A stretch of DNA of 64,000 nucleotides from Brevundimonas fontaquae (GTDB lineage Bacteria > Pseudomonadota > Alphaproteobacteria > Caulobacterales > Caulobacteraceae). Position 1 is the stretch's first letter, and each line of letters begins with the position of its first letter. Shown piece by piece: positions 1 to 8,342 of the stretch. The stretch covers positions 868,001-932,000 of the forward strand of contig NZ_CP070968.1 in assembly GCF_017086445.1 (NCBI RefSeq). Direction: 5' to 3'. The notes below the pieces were generated by a model, which was not told the DNA's origin, ran no database searches, and saw nothing but the letters and a program-made list of their open reading frames with translations. The position numbers and the translations under genes were made by a program.

Positions 1-1536
1 ATGCGTCGACCCATGATGCGCAAGGCGGCCGTCGCCGCCGCCTGCGCCCTGCTCGCCACCCTGACCGCCGCGCCCGTCGGCGTCGCCCAGACGAGAGCCG
101 CCGTTTCCACGGGCGCGGCGCAGCGCCTGATCAACCTTCCGCGCGGAACTTCCTTCGCCGTCGACCTGCCCGCCGATGCGCGCGACGTCATCGTCTCCAA
201 TCCGCAGGTGGCCGAGGCCATGCTGCATTCGCCGCGCCGCATCACCGTCATCGGCATCGCGCCCGGCGAAACCGACGCCGTGTTTCTGGACGGAGCCGGT
301 CGCACGATCCTGAGCCTTCGGGTGCGGGTGGATGCAGGCACCAGCGCGCTTCAAGATACGCTCGACCGCATGATCCCCGGCGGCGGCGTCAGGGCCGAGG
401 CCGTCAACGACAGCATCATCCTGAGCGGGGTGGCCGAGAACCCAGCCCAATCGACCCAGGCCAGCCGCATCGCCGCGGCCTTCGTCTCGGCGCCGGACAA
501 GGTTCTGAACCTGATCACCGTGCCGGGCTCGGACCAAGTGACCCTGAAGGTCCGCGTGGTCGAGGTGCAGCGCAACGTCATCAAACAGCTAGGCTTCGAT
601 ACCTCGGCGGTCGTCGGGCGGTTGGGCGACGCCCAATGGATGCTGGGCAATGCCGCGACCTGGGGCGTCAACAGCGCCCTGCTGGGCGGGATCAGCGCAG
701 GGACAGGCATCGACACGACGAAGAACTACCAGATGGAGCGGCCGTGCGTGGGGCCGGGCTGGCAGCCCGGCGCATTGTGCCCGTTTACGGTCAACGGGCC
801 CCAGGACTCCCCGAACTGGGACACCGCGCAGCCCGGCACCGGCCCTGGGTCGGATGGGCTGAACAAGGGCGAGGCCATGTTGAAGGCCTTCGAGCGCGTT
901 GGCCTGCTGAGAACCCTGGCCGAGCCGAACCTGACCTCTGTCAACGGCGAGGCGGCCAGCTTCCTGGCGGGAGGCGAATTCCCCGTTCCGGCCAGCCGCG
1001 ACGCGATGGGGCAGATCACCGTTCAGTATAAGCCCTATGGCGTGGGCCTGGCCTTCCGTCCGGCCGTGCTGTCGGGCGGCCGCATCAGCCTGCAGGTCAA
1101 GGTCGAGGTGTCCGAACTGACGTCGCAGGGCGGCCTGACGATCGGTGCGGGCACGGCTTCGTCCATCACCCTGCCGGGTCTGACGGTTCGCCGCAGCGAG
1201 AACACCATCGAAATCCCCTCGGGAGGATCAATGATGATCGCAGGCCTGCTGCAGCAAAACAGCCGCCAGGCGATCGACTCCCTGCCCGGCGTGACCAATC
1301 TGCCGGTGCTGGGCCAGCTGTTCCGCTCACGCGACTATCTGATGGGCGAGACCGAGCTGGTCGTCATCGTCGAACCCTATATCGTCAGCCCGACCTCGCC
1401 GTCGCGGATGCAGACGCCGGCCGACGGCCTGCGGATCGCCGAGGACAGCCAGACCATCCTCTTTGGCCAGTTGAACCAGGTCTACGGGTTGCCGAACGCG
1501 CCCCCGGCCGGTTCGGTCGGCTATGTGATCGAGTGA
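1..1536 (+). CDS. cpaC: Flp/Tad pilus outer-membrane secretin CpaC (RcpA)
   Basis: Forms the outer-membrane ring through which the Flp/Tad pilus leaves the cell. The 511-residue product starts with a signal peptide (hydrophobic to about residue 29, ending near GVAQTRA). A pilus-formation N-terminal domain follows at about 38-110, then a BON-like stretch to about 165, then the secretin domain at about 175-485. A Gly/Pro-rich insertion at about 225-285 is typical of secretin loops. The ATG is at base 1 of the window, so a longer upstream start cannot be excluded, but M1 or M5 gives a normal signal peptide. It is the first visible gene of a tightly packed pilus operon, with cpaD starting 7 bases after its stop. 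In Caulobacter, CpaC localization depends on CpaE and PodJ. Family assignment is firm. Confidence 0.93.
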   Translation: MRRPMMRKAAVAAACALLATLTAAPVGVAQTRAAVSTGAAQRLINLPRGTSFAVDLPADARDVIVSNPQVAEAMLHSPRRITVIGIAPGETDAVFLDGAGRTILSLRVRVDAGTSALQDTLDRMIPGGGVRAEAVNDSIILSGVAENPAQSTQASRIAAAFVSAPDKVLNLITVPGSDQVTLKVRVVEVQRNVIKQLGFDTSAVVGRLGDAQWMLGNAATWGVNSALLGGISAGTGIDTTKNYQMERPCVGPGWQPGALCPFTVNGPQDSPNWDTAQPGTGPGSDGLNKGEAMLKAFERVGLLRTLAEPNLTSVNGEAASFLAGGEFPVPASRDAMGQITVQYKPYGVGLAFRPAVLSGGRISLQVKVEVSELTSQGGLTIGAGTASSITLPGLTVRRSENTIEIPSGGSMMIAGLLQQNSRQAIDSLPGVTNLPVLGQLFRSRDYLMGETELVVIVEPYIVSPTSPSRMQTPADGLRIAEDSQTILFGQLNQVYGLPNAPPAGSVGYVIE

Positions 1537-1543
1537 GCGCATC

Positions 1544-2221
1544 ATGACTCGCACCCTGATTGCCACACTTCTGACGTCCACGGCCCTAGCGCTGGGCGCC
1601 TGCGTCGGCGGCCCCGCCAGCCTGGGCGGCGAGCCGCCGCTGACGCCGACCTCGCGTTACCAGCTTCAGGTCGAACCCGATCTGGACCGGATCGCCCTGG
1701 CCGTGCATGACACCGGCCTGTCGCCTGCGCAGAACGGGGCGTTGCAGGCGCTGGTCGGGCGCTATCGCTACGTAGACGCCGTGCCGATGGTCATCGAGGC
1801 CCCGGCCGGAGACGACCCCGTCGCGCTGAAAACCGCCTATGACGTCAAATCGGCCCTGGCGGCCTACGGTGTCGCGCCTGAGCGCATCACCTTGGTCAGC
1901 TATGCTGCGCCTGACCCGCGCGCGCCGGTCGTGGTCGGCTATCAGACGATCCGCGCCGCCGTGCCGCGATGTGGAACGACCTGGGGCAATTTGAGCCGTA
2001 CCGGCGACAACCAGTCGGCCTCCAACTTCGGCTGCGCGGTCACCGCCAATCTCGCCGCCCAGATCGAGGACCCGCGCGACATTCAAAGGCCGCGCACGAT
2101 GACGCCCGCCGACGCCGGGCGCCGCACCGTGGTGCTCGATCTCTATCGCGGCGGCAAGCCGACATCGGCCGAAGCCGAAACGCTGATCCGGGAAACCGCT
2201 GTGTCGCGTGCGGTGAACTGA
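1544..2221 (+). CDS. cpaD: Tad pilus lipoprotein CpaD
   Basis: Outer-membrane lipoprotein of the Tad secretion apparatus, thought to assist the secretin. The 225-residue protein has an N-terminal lipoprotein signal with lipobox LGAC and the modified cysteine at residue 20. The rest (about 35-215) matches the CpaD family, including the GCAVTANLAAQIEDPRD stretch near residues 164-180 that is characteristic of it. It lies between cpaC and cpaE with gaps of 7 and 3 bases, so translation is probably coupled. Length and position fit the Caulobacter operon. The exact function is known only by analogy to other Tad systems. Confidence 0.9.
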   Translation: MTRTLIATLLTSTALALGACVGGPASLGGEPPLTPTSRYQLQVEPDLDRIALAVHDTGLSPAQNGALQALVGRYRYVDAVPMVIEAPAGDDPVALKTAYDVKSALAAYGVAPERITLVSYAAPDPRAPVVVGYQTIRAAVPRCGTTWGNLSRTGDNQSASNFGCAVTANLAAQIEDPRDIQRPRTMTPADAGRRTVVLDLYRGGKPTSAEAETLIRETAVSRAVN

Positions 2222-2224
2222 CCC

Positions 2225-3787
2225 ATGAGCACCGCCCCCGCCCCTCGCGACTTCGATACCTTCGACGACGCGTTCGATGTCGACATGGAGTTCGCTGCGC
2301 CGATCGATGAGATGGCCGCCGCGCGCTCGCCGCTTCAGTTCACCGCACCGCCAGCGGAGCCGTCGCCGGCCGCCGCCTCGACGCCGCTGGCGCCGGTTCC
2401 GGCCGCGCCCGCCTATGCCGGCGAAGCCGCGGGCTTCAATCCGGTCGGCGACGTGGTGGCCCAGGCGCAGGCCAGCCTGGTGGAGACGGGTCTGGCCTTC
2501 ACCGGCCTAGTCCCGGCCAGCAACATCGGCGAAGTGTCGGTGCCGCGCATCGCCATCCATGTCTTCGCCGAACGCCAGGACACCCTGGCCTCGGCCGAGC
2601 GCGCGGCCCAGGATCGTCGCCTGTCGCGCGCCACGACCCAGATCCGCATCGGCGGCGTCGCTGCGGCCGTCGAGACCTATCAGCATGAGCCGACGCCGCC
2701 GCTGATCATTGTCGAGTGCCTGAAAGACCCCCAGACCCTGCTGTGGGAGGTCGACCAGCTGGCCGAGGTCTGCGACGCCGGCACCAAGGTCATCGTGGTG
2801 GGGGCGACCAACGACATCATCCTGTTCCGCGAACTGATGCGGCGCGGGGTCAGCGAATATCTGGTCGCGCCCTTGCAGCCGCTGCAGCTGATCGCAGCCA
2901 TCGGGGGGCTGTTCAACGATCCGGCTCAGCCCTTCGTCGGACGCACCATCGCCTTTGTCGGCGCGCGCGGCGGGGCGGGGGCCTCCGCCGTGGCGCACAA
3001 CACCGCCTATGCGATTTCCGAGCGGATCGGCGCCAATACGGTGATCGTCGACTACGACCTGCCGTTCGGCACGGCGGGGCTGGACTTCAATCAGGACCCG
3101 CTGAGCGGCGTCGCCGACGCCCTGGGCCAGCCCGAGCGGCTGGATTCGACGCTGCTGGACCGGATGATGGTTCGCTGCACCGACAAGCTGAGCCTGTTTG
3201 CGGCGCCCGCCAGCCTGGACACGGACTGGGACATCTCGACCGAGGCGTTCGAGGAGGTCACCAACCAGATCCGCGCCACGGCGCCCTTCGTCGTGCTGGA
3301 CCTTCCGCATCTGTGGTCGCCGTGGATGCGCCGCACCCTGATAAGCGCCGACGAGGTGGTGGTCGTGGCGACGCCGGATCTGGCGTCCCTGCGCAACGCC
3401 AAGAATATGATCGATCTGATCCGTCAGGGCCGCCCCAATGACGCGCCGCCGCGCCTGGTGCTGAATCAGGTCGGGGTGCCGGGTCGCCCCGAGATCCCGG
3501 CCAAGGATTTCGGCGCGGCGCTCGGCGTGCATCCCAGCCTGATCATTCCATTCGACGCCAAGACCTTTGGCGCAGCCGCCAACAACGGCCAGATGATTCT
3601 GGACGCCGGCGCGAAGACCAAGTCGGCCGAAGCCTTCCAGACCCTGGCCCAGATCGTGTCGCGCCGCGAACTGCCGATGTTGGCGGGACCCAAGGCCAAG
3701 CCGGGCAAGGCCGGCAAGGCGGAGAAGGCCAAGCCCGCCGATGGGGCGTCGAAATCCCTGTTCGCCAATATGTTCAGGAAGCGCTGA
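2225..3787 (+). CDS. cpaE: Pilus assembly ATPase-like protein CpaE (TadZ)
   Basis: MinD/ParA-like protein that marks the pole for Tad pilus assembly. The 520-residue product has a disordered Pro/Ala-rich start (1-100), a receiver-like domain (about 100-230) and a ParA/MinD ATPase-like domain (about 240-480), ending in a Lys/Ala-rich tail. The P-loop at about 245-255 reads GARGGAGAS, so the usual Walker A lysine is missing, as is typical for CpaE/TadZ. Downstream switch motifs are recognisable (VIVDYDLPFGTAGLDF, FVVLDLP). It follows cpaD by 3 bases and precedes cpaF by 3. In Caulobacter, CpaE polar localization needs PodJ, and a podJ gene lies about 21 kb downstream. Confidence 0.93.
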   Translation: MSTAPAPRDFDTFDDAFDVDMEFAAPIDEMAAARSPLQFTAPPAEPSPAAASTPLAPVPAAPAYAGEAAGFNPVGDVVAQAQASLVETGLAFTGLVPASNIGEVSVPRIAIHVFAERQDTLASAERAAQDRRLSRATTQIRIGGVAAAVETYQHEPTPPLIIVECLKDPQTLLWEVDQLAEVCDAGTKVIVVGATNDIILFRELMRRGVSEYLVAPLQPLQLIAAIGGLFNDPAQPFVGRTIAFVGARGGAGASAVAHNTAYAISERIGANTVIVDYDLPFGTAGLDFNQDPLSGVADALGQPERLDSTLLDRMMVRCTDKLSLFAAPASLDTDWDISTEAFEEVTNQIRATAPFVVLDLPHLWSPWMRRTLISADEVVVVATPDLASLRNAKNMIDLIRQGRPNDAPPRLVLNQVGVPGRPEIPAKDFGAALGVHPSLIIPFDAKTFGAAANNGQMILDAGAKTKSAEAFQTLAQIVSRRELPMLAGPKAKPGKAGKAEKAKPADGASKSLFANMFRKR

Positions 3788-3790
3788 CGG

Positions 3791-5443
3791 ATGTTCGGCA
3801 AACGCACAGGTCAGCCCGGCGCCGCGCCCGCGCCTTTGCGTCCGGCCCCGAACCCGCCGCCCGCCGCCGGCGAATTTGTGTCGGCGTTCAGCATGGAGGC
3901 GGCGGCGCCTGCGATGGCGAAGGCGGCCAAGGCGCCGGCCTATGCCTATGCCGACGAAGACATGGAACTGGCGGCTGACGCCTTCGACCGCGCGTCTGCG
4001 CCGGCTCAGCCCGCGCCGGTGGATCGGCTGGACGCCCTGGCCTCGCGACCCAAGCCCGCGCCGGAGGCTCCGCGCCCGACCGGCAACGTCGCCGGAGCCG
4101 GACCCAAGGCCACGGCGGGCCTTGAGCAGCTGAAGAAGGCCCAGGCGGTCGCCGAGATCGTCCGCGAACAGAGCGACTACTATCACGCCACGAAGACGAC
4201 CATCTTCAACGCGCTGATGAACACCATCGACTTGGCCCAGCTGGCGCATCTGGACCAGAAGGCCGCGTCGGAGGAGATACGCGACATCGTCGCCGAACTG
4301 GTGGCGATCAAGAACGTCTCCATGTCGGTCGCCGAGCAGGAGCATCTGGTTCAGGACATCGTCAACGACGTCCTGGGCTATGGGCCGCTGGAGCCGCTGC
4401 TGAGCCGCGACGACATCGCCGACATCATGGTCAATGGCGCAGGCCGCGTCTTCATCGAGGTCGCGGGAAAGGTCCAGCTGACCAATGTCCGTTTCCGCGA
4501 CAACACCCAGCTGATGAACATCTGCCAGCGGATCGTGAGCCAGGTCGGCCGCCGCGTGGATGAGTCGAGCCCCATCTGCGACGCCCGTCTGCCGGACGGC
4601 TCGCGCGTCAACGTCATCGCTCCGCCGCTGGCCATCGACGGCCCGACGCTGACGATCCGGAAGTTCAAGAAAGACAAGCTGACGATGAAGAATCTGGTGG
4701 AGTACGCCTCCATCAGTCCCGAGGGCGCGCGCGTCCTGGGCGTCATCGGCGCCTCGCGATGCAATCTGGTCATCTCGGGCGGCACCGGCTCGGGCAAGAC
4801 GACCCTGCTGAACACCCTTACGGCCTTCATCGACCCGACCGAGCGGGTCATCACCTGCGAGGACGCCGCCGAACTGCAGCTGCAGCAGCCGCACGTGGTC
4901 CGTCTGGAAACCCGCCCGCCGAATCTGGAAGGGCAGGGCACGATCACGATGCGGGATCTGGTCAAGAACTGCCTGCGGATGCGTCCCGAGCGGATCATCG
5001 TCGGCGAGGTGCGCGGACCCGAGGCGTTCGACCTGTTGCAGGCCATGAACACCGGCCACGACGGCTCTATGGGCACGCTGCACGCCAACTCCCCGCGTGA
5101 AGCCATCAGCCGTATGGAGTCCATGATCACCATGGGCGGCTACGGCCTGCCGTCCAAGACGATCCGCGAGATGATCGTCGGCTCGGTCGACGTCATCATC
5201 CAGGCCGCCCGCCTGCGCGACGGTTCGCGCCGCATCACCCACATCACCGAGGTCGTAGGCCTGGAAGGCGATGTGATCGTGACGCAGGACCTGTTCGTCT
5301 ACGACATCACCGGCGAGGACGAGAACGGCAAGATCATCGGCCGTCACCGCTCTACCGGGATCGCCCGTCCCCGCTTCTGGGACCGCGCCCGCTATTACGG
5401 GCTGGAGCGCGAGCTGGCCGACGCCCTGGACGCGGCGGAGTAG
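3791..5443 (+). CDS. cpaF: Tad pilus motor ATPase CpaF (TadA)
   Basis: Cytoplasmic hexameric ATPase of the type II/IV secretion superfamily that powers Flp pilus extension and retraction. The 550-residue protein has a low-complexity Pro/Ala-rich N-terminus (1-105), an N-terminal ATPase subdomain (about 150-310) and the core ATPase domain. Walker A SGGTGSGKTT is near residue 330. The Asp-box and Walker B region (RPERIIVGEVRGPEAFD) is near 397-415, followed by the His-box MGTLHANSP near 432-440. All catalytic motifs are intact. It sits between cpaE (3-base gap) and tadB (6-base gap). Identity is secure. Confidence 0.96.
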   Translation: MFGKRTGQPGAAPAPLRPAPNPPPAAGEFVSAFSMEAAAPAMAKAAKAPAYAYADEDMELAADAFDRASAPAQPAPVDRLDALASRPKPAPEAPRPTGNVAGAGPKATAGLEQLKKAQAVAEIVREQSDYYHATKTTIFNALMNTIDLAQLAHLDQKAASEEIRDIVAELVAIKNVSMSVAEQEHLVQDIVNDVLGYGPLEPLLSRDDIADIMVNGAGRVFIEVAGKVQLTNVRFRDNTQLMNICQRIVSQVGRRVDESSPICDARLPDGSRVNVIAPPLAIDGPTLTIRKFKKDKLTMKNLVEYASISPEGARVLGVIGASRCNLVISGGTGSGKTTLLNTLTAFIDPTERVITCEDAAELQLQQPHVVRLETRPPNLEGQGTITMRDLVKNCLRMRPERIIVGEVRGPEAFDLLQAMNTGHDGSMGTLHANSPREAISRMESMITMGGYGLPSKTIREMIVGSVDVIIQAARLRDGSRRITHITEVVGLEGDVIVTQDLFVYDITGEDENGKIIGRHRSTGIARPRFWDRARYYGLERELADALDAAE

Positions 5444-5449
5444 GGCGCG

Positions 5450-6427
5450 ATGCTGCCGATTCTCGCCGCCGTTCTGGCCTTCATCACCATCGGCGGCCTC
5501 GGCTGGGTCTTTGTCGGCGGCGACGACTCCTCGGCCCAGGCCGTCAAGCGCGCCCAAAGTCTGGGCGAGGGCAAGAAGAACCCTGCGCTCGCCCGCAAGG
5601 CCGCCGCCGCCAATACGCCGGAGGCGCGGCGCAAACAGATCCTGCTCCAGCTTCAGGACGCCGACCGGCGCGAGCGCAAGGCGCGCACCACCCTGTCGTC
5701 GCGCCTGAAACAGGCGGGCCTGAGCCTGAGCGTGCGCACCTTCTACATCATCTCGGCCGTGGTCGGGGTTGTGACCGGGCTGGGCGCCCTTGTGTTCGGC
5801 CTGCCGATCCTGGTCGTGCTGGGGATCGCGCTGATCTTCGGTCTGGGGCTGCCGCGCTGGGTCGTGGGCTTCCTCGGCAAGTCGCGGATGAAGAAGTTCT
5901 CGCTGGAGTTCCCGAACGCCGTCGACGTCATCGTGCGCGGCATCAAGTCGGGCCTGCCGGTCCACGAATGTTTCAAGATCATCGCTCGCGAAAGCCCGGC
6001 GCCGCTGGGGCCGGAGTTCCAGAGGCTGGTCGAGGGTCTAGGGGTGGGTCTGACCCTGGAGCAGGCGCTGGAGAAGATGTACGGCCGGATGCCGACGTCC
6101 GAACTGCGCTTCTTCACCATCGTCATCGCCATCCAGCAAAAGACCGGCGGCAACCTGGCCGAGGCGCTGGGCAACCTGTCGACGGTGCTGCGCGCCCGGC
6201 GGATGATGGGCGAGAAGATCAAGGCTCTGTCGTCCGAAGCCCTGGCCTCGGCCGGCATCATCGCCTCCCTGCCGCCTGCGGTCATGACGATGGTCATGTT
6301 CACGACCCCGTCCTACATGATGCCGCTGTTCACCGACTTCCGCGGCAACTTCCTGCTGTTGATCGCGGTCTGCCTGATGGCGACCGGCATCTTCGTCATG
6401 AAGCGCATGATCTCGTTCAAGTTCTGA
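5450..6427 (+). CDS. tadB: Tad pilus inner-membrane platform protein TadB (CpaG)
   Basis: Inner-membrane platform subunit that couples the CpaF motor to the growing pilus. The 325-residue protein has one N-terminal membrane segment (1-22), a charged cytoplasmic stretch, two membrane segments at about 100-145, the T2SSF domain (about 150-290, including the conserved FPNAVDVIVRGIKSGLPV) and two membrane segments at the C-terminus. It is followed after 10 bases by the paralogous tadC, the usual pair. The start ATG is 6 bases after the cpaF stop. Confidence 0.92.
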   Translation: MLPILAAVLAFITIGGLGWVFVGGDDSSAQAVKRAQSLGEGKKNPALARKAAAANTPEARRKQILLQLQDADRRERKARTTLSSRLKQAGLSLSVRTFYIISAVVGVVTGLGALVFGLPILVVLGIALIFGLGLPRWVVGFLGKSRMKKFSLEFPNAVDVIVRGIKSGLPVHECFKIIARESPAPLGPEFQRLVEGLGVGLTLEQALEKMYGRMPTSELRFFTIVIAIQQKTGGNLAEALGNLSTVLRARRMMGEKIKALSSEALASAGIIASLPPAVMTMVMFTTPSYMMPLFTDFRGNFLLLIAVCLMATGIFVMKRMISFKF

Positions 6428-6437
6428 GGCCGGTACC

Positions 6438-7418
6438 ATGGAAGGTTTTATCCGCTTCGTCACCGACCCGCAGAACCTGCTCAGCATCGGCGTGGGCGTG
6501 TTGGTCTTCGCGACCATCATGACCCTGCTGTCGTCGATGACCGGCGGGGTGAAGCTGGACAAGCGGATGAAGGCCGTCGCCGAACGCCGCGACGATCTGA
6601 AACGCCGCTCGCGCGCCAGCATGGCCGCAGGGCAAGGGGCGCTGCGTCACACCGACGACGGCTTCAAGAAGCGGATCGTGGATCGGCTGAACCTGACCAA
6701 GCTGCTGGAAGACCCCAAGGTCGCGGGCCAGATGGTGCAGGCCGGCTATCGCGGGCCGCGTCCCCTGACGACCTTCTACTTCTTCCGCTTCGCCTCGCCC
6801 TTCATCTTCATGATCGTGGCGGCCTTCTATCTGTTCGTCCTCAAGGTTGTGGACTGGCCCACGATGAACAAGGTGACCGCGACCATGGCGGCGGCGGTCG
6901 CGGGCTTCTATGCGCCGAACCTGTATCTGAAGAACCGGATCGACAAGCGCCGCACCTCCATCATGCAGGCCTTTCCTGACGCGTTGGACCTTCTGCTGAT
7001 CTGTGTCGAAGCGGGCATGTCCATCGAGGCGGCGATCACCAAGGTGAGCCAGGAAATGGGCCCGTCGTCGATCGATCTGGCCGAAGAACTGTCGCTGCTG
7101 TCGGCGGAGCTCAGCTATCTGCCCGACCGTCGCGTGGCCTATGAGAATCTGGGCAAACGCACCAACCATCCGGGCGTGAAGTCCGTGGCCACCGCCATGA
7201 CCCAGGCCGAAACCTACGGCACGCCGCTGGCGACCGCTCTGCGCGTGATGGCCAAGGAAAATCGCGATTTGCGGATGTCCGCCGCAGAGAAGAAGGCGGC
7301 GGCCCTGCCTGCCAAACTGACCGTGCCGATGATCCTGTTCTTCCTGCCGGTGCTGTTCATCGTCATCCTGGGTCCGGCGATCCTGAACGTCATCGACATG
7401 ATGAAGGAGGGGCGTTAG
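6438..7418 (+). CDS. tadC: Tad pilus inner-membrane platform protein TadC (CpaH)
   Basis: Second inner-membrane platform subunit, presumed partner of TadB. The 326-residue protein has an N-terminal membrane segment (about 12-32), two central segments (about 110-160), a T2SSF domain with the signature FPDALDLLLICVEAGMSIEAA (about 180-200), and a strongly hydrophobic C-terminal helix (about 292-316). It is the last gene of the operon: its stop overlaps the 3' end of the convergent SRPBCC gene by 4 bases, and no tad gene follows on this strand. Confidence 0.92.
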   Translation: MEGFIRFVTDPQNLLSIGVGVLVFATIMTLLSSMTGGVKLDKRMKAVAERRDDLKRRSRASMAAGQGALRHTDDGFKKRIVDRLNLTKLLEDPKVAGQMVQAGYRGPRPLTTFYFFRFASPFIFMIVAAFYLFVLKVVDWPTMNKVTATMAAAVAGFYAPNLYLKNRIDKRRTSIMQAFPDALDLLLICVEAGMSIEAAITKVSQEMGPSSIDLAEELSLLSAELSYLPDRRVAYENLGKRTNHPGVKSVATAMTQAETYGTPLATALRVMAKENRDLRMSAAEKKAAALPAKLTVPMILFFLPVLFIVILGPAILNVIDMMKEGR

Positions 7419-7849
7419 GCGCGCTCAGCCATCGCCTTCAGACCCTCGGCGGCCTTTTCGAACGCGGCCTTGATCGCCGGGCGGTGCTTGTCGTGGAACA
7501 GCTCGCCGCGAATGCCCGAAAAGCGGATGCCGATGGCGACGATGCAGTTGCCGGGGGCCAGCTCCTCGATCTGGATGTAGCGCAGGCTCTGGAACAGGAA
7601 GCCGCGTCGTTCGGCCCAGACCAGACGCGCGCGCGGCTGCCATTCGACCACTTGCGCGGCCGCCTGACGTTCGGCCATGTCGGGCCACGCCTCGGTCATG
7701 CTCAGCCGACCGCCATAGGCGATGGCGCCCTCGACGTCCTTGTCGATCGGGTTCCAGGCGCCCCAGCCGGACAGGTCCGCGACCAGATCCCAGATGCGGT
7801 CCGAGGTCGCCTGAACGCCGATGCGTTTTTCGATGCGAGTGTCATCCAT
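7415..7849 (-). CDS. SRPBCC family protein (polyketide cyclase/dehydrase-like)
   Basis: A 144-residue START/Bet v1-fold protein. The pattern is that of SRPBCC ligand-binding proteins: IEKRIGVQATSDRIWDLVADLSGWGAWNP at the N-terminus, a central beta-rich part with WQPRARLVW, and a C-terminal amphipathic helix (HRPAIKAAFEKAAEGLKAM). Such proteins bind hydrophobic ligands or act as small enzymes, and nothing here fixes the ligand. It runs towards tadC and shares 4 bases with it at the stop codons. No signal peptide is seen. Confidence 0.8.
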   Translation of the reverse strand: MDDTRIEKRIGVQATSDRIWDLVADLSGWGAWNPIDKDVEGAIAYGGRLSMTEAWPDMAERQAAAQVVEWQPRARLVWAERRGFLFQSLRYIQIEELAPGNCIVAIGIRFSGIRGELFHDKHRPAIKAAFEKAAEGLKAMAERA

Positions 7850-7895
7850 GGTTTCGCTCTGACACGGCTGGCCGCCGGAAGAAAGGCGCCGAGGC

Positions 7896-8252
7896 TCAGG
7901 CGGCCCCGTCGATCCGCTTCAATCGTCGTCCGTCGTCCAGCCCTAGCCGCGTCTTGACCTCCAACAGGTCGGCGCCGGCCGGAATGATCAGCAGCTTCTT
8001 GGGCTGGGCCGTGTTGACGGCGACCACGGCGCCCTTTGGACAGATGTCGAAACAGTCGGCGCCGACGACCGTCAGCTCGCCTTTGCGACCCTGTTTGCCC
8101 TTCTTCAGGTGCAGATATTTTCGCAGCGCCTTTTTCAGCGTCAGATCGCCACCGGGGCCGAAGCCGCCGTCCAGCTTTTTGGAACATTTGCGACAGACCA
8201 GAACGACGTCGCGCCATTCGGTCTTTGCACTCTTGAAGGCCTTCTCACCCAT
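7896..8252 (-). CDS. (2Fe-2S) ferredoxin domain-containing protein
   Basis: Small (118 residues) thioredoxin-like ferredoxin-fold protein. Four cysteines are arranged CRKCSKK near the start and CFDICPKGA near residue 70, the usual ligands of a [2Fe-2S] cluster. Lysine-rich segments (LTLKKALRKYLHLKKGKQGRKGE) separate them. The ATG at 8252 gives a start just before the domain. A TTG 12 codons upstream (8288) would lengthen it, but neither has a strong ribosome binding site. Probably an electron carrier of unknown partner. It reads in the same direction as the SRPBCC gene 46 bases away. Confidence 0.78.
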   Translation of the reverse strand: MGEKAFKSAKTEWRDVVLVCRKCSKKLDGGFGPGGDLTLKKALRKYLHLKKGKQGRKGELTVVGADCFDICPKGAVVAVNTAQPKKLLIIPAGADLLEVKTRLGLDDGRRLKRIDGAA

Positions 8253-8342
8253 GCGGACAGAAATCGCCGTTCGCGATGGCTTGCACAAGCGGGTGCGGCG
8301 CCGTCACCTGTCGTCGGGCTGAAAATTTCACGGGACCTTCAC

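Noticed and set aside
2507..5965. Very long minus-strand open frame (1152 codons) opposite cpaE, cpaF and tadB
   Set aside because: It is antisense to three firmly identified genes, is rich in Arg/His/Asp/Gly/Gln as expected from reverse-reading GC-rich codons, and has no domain.
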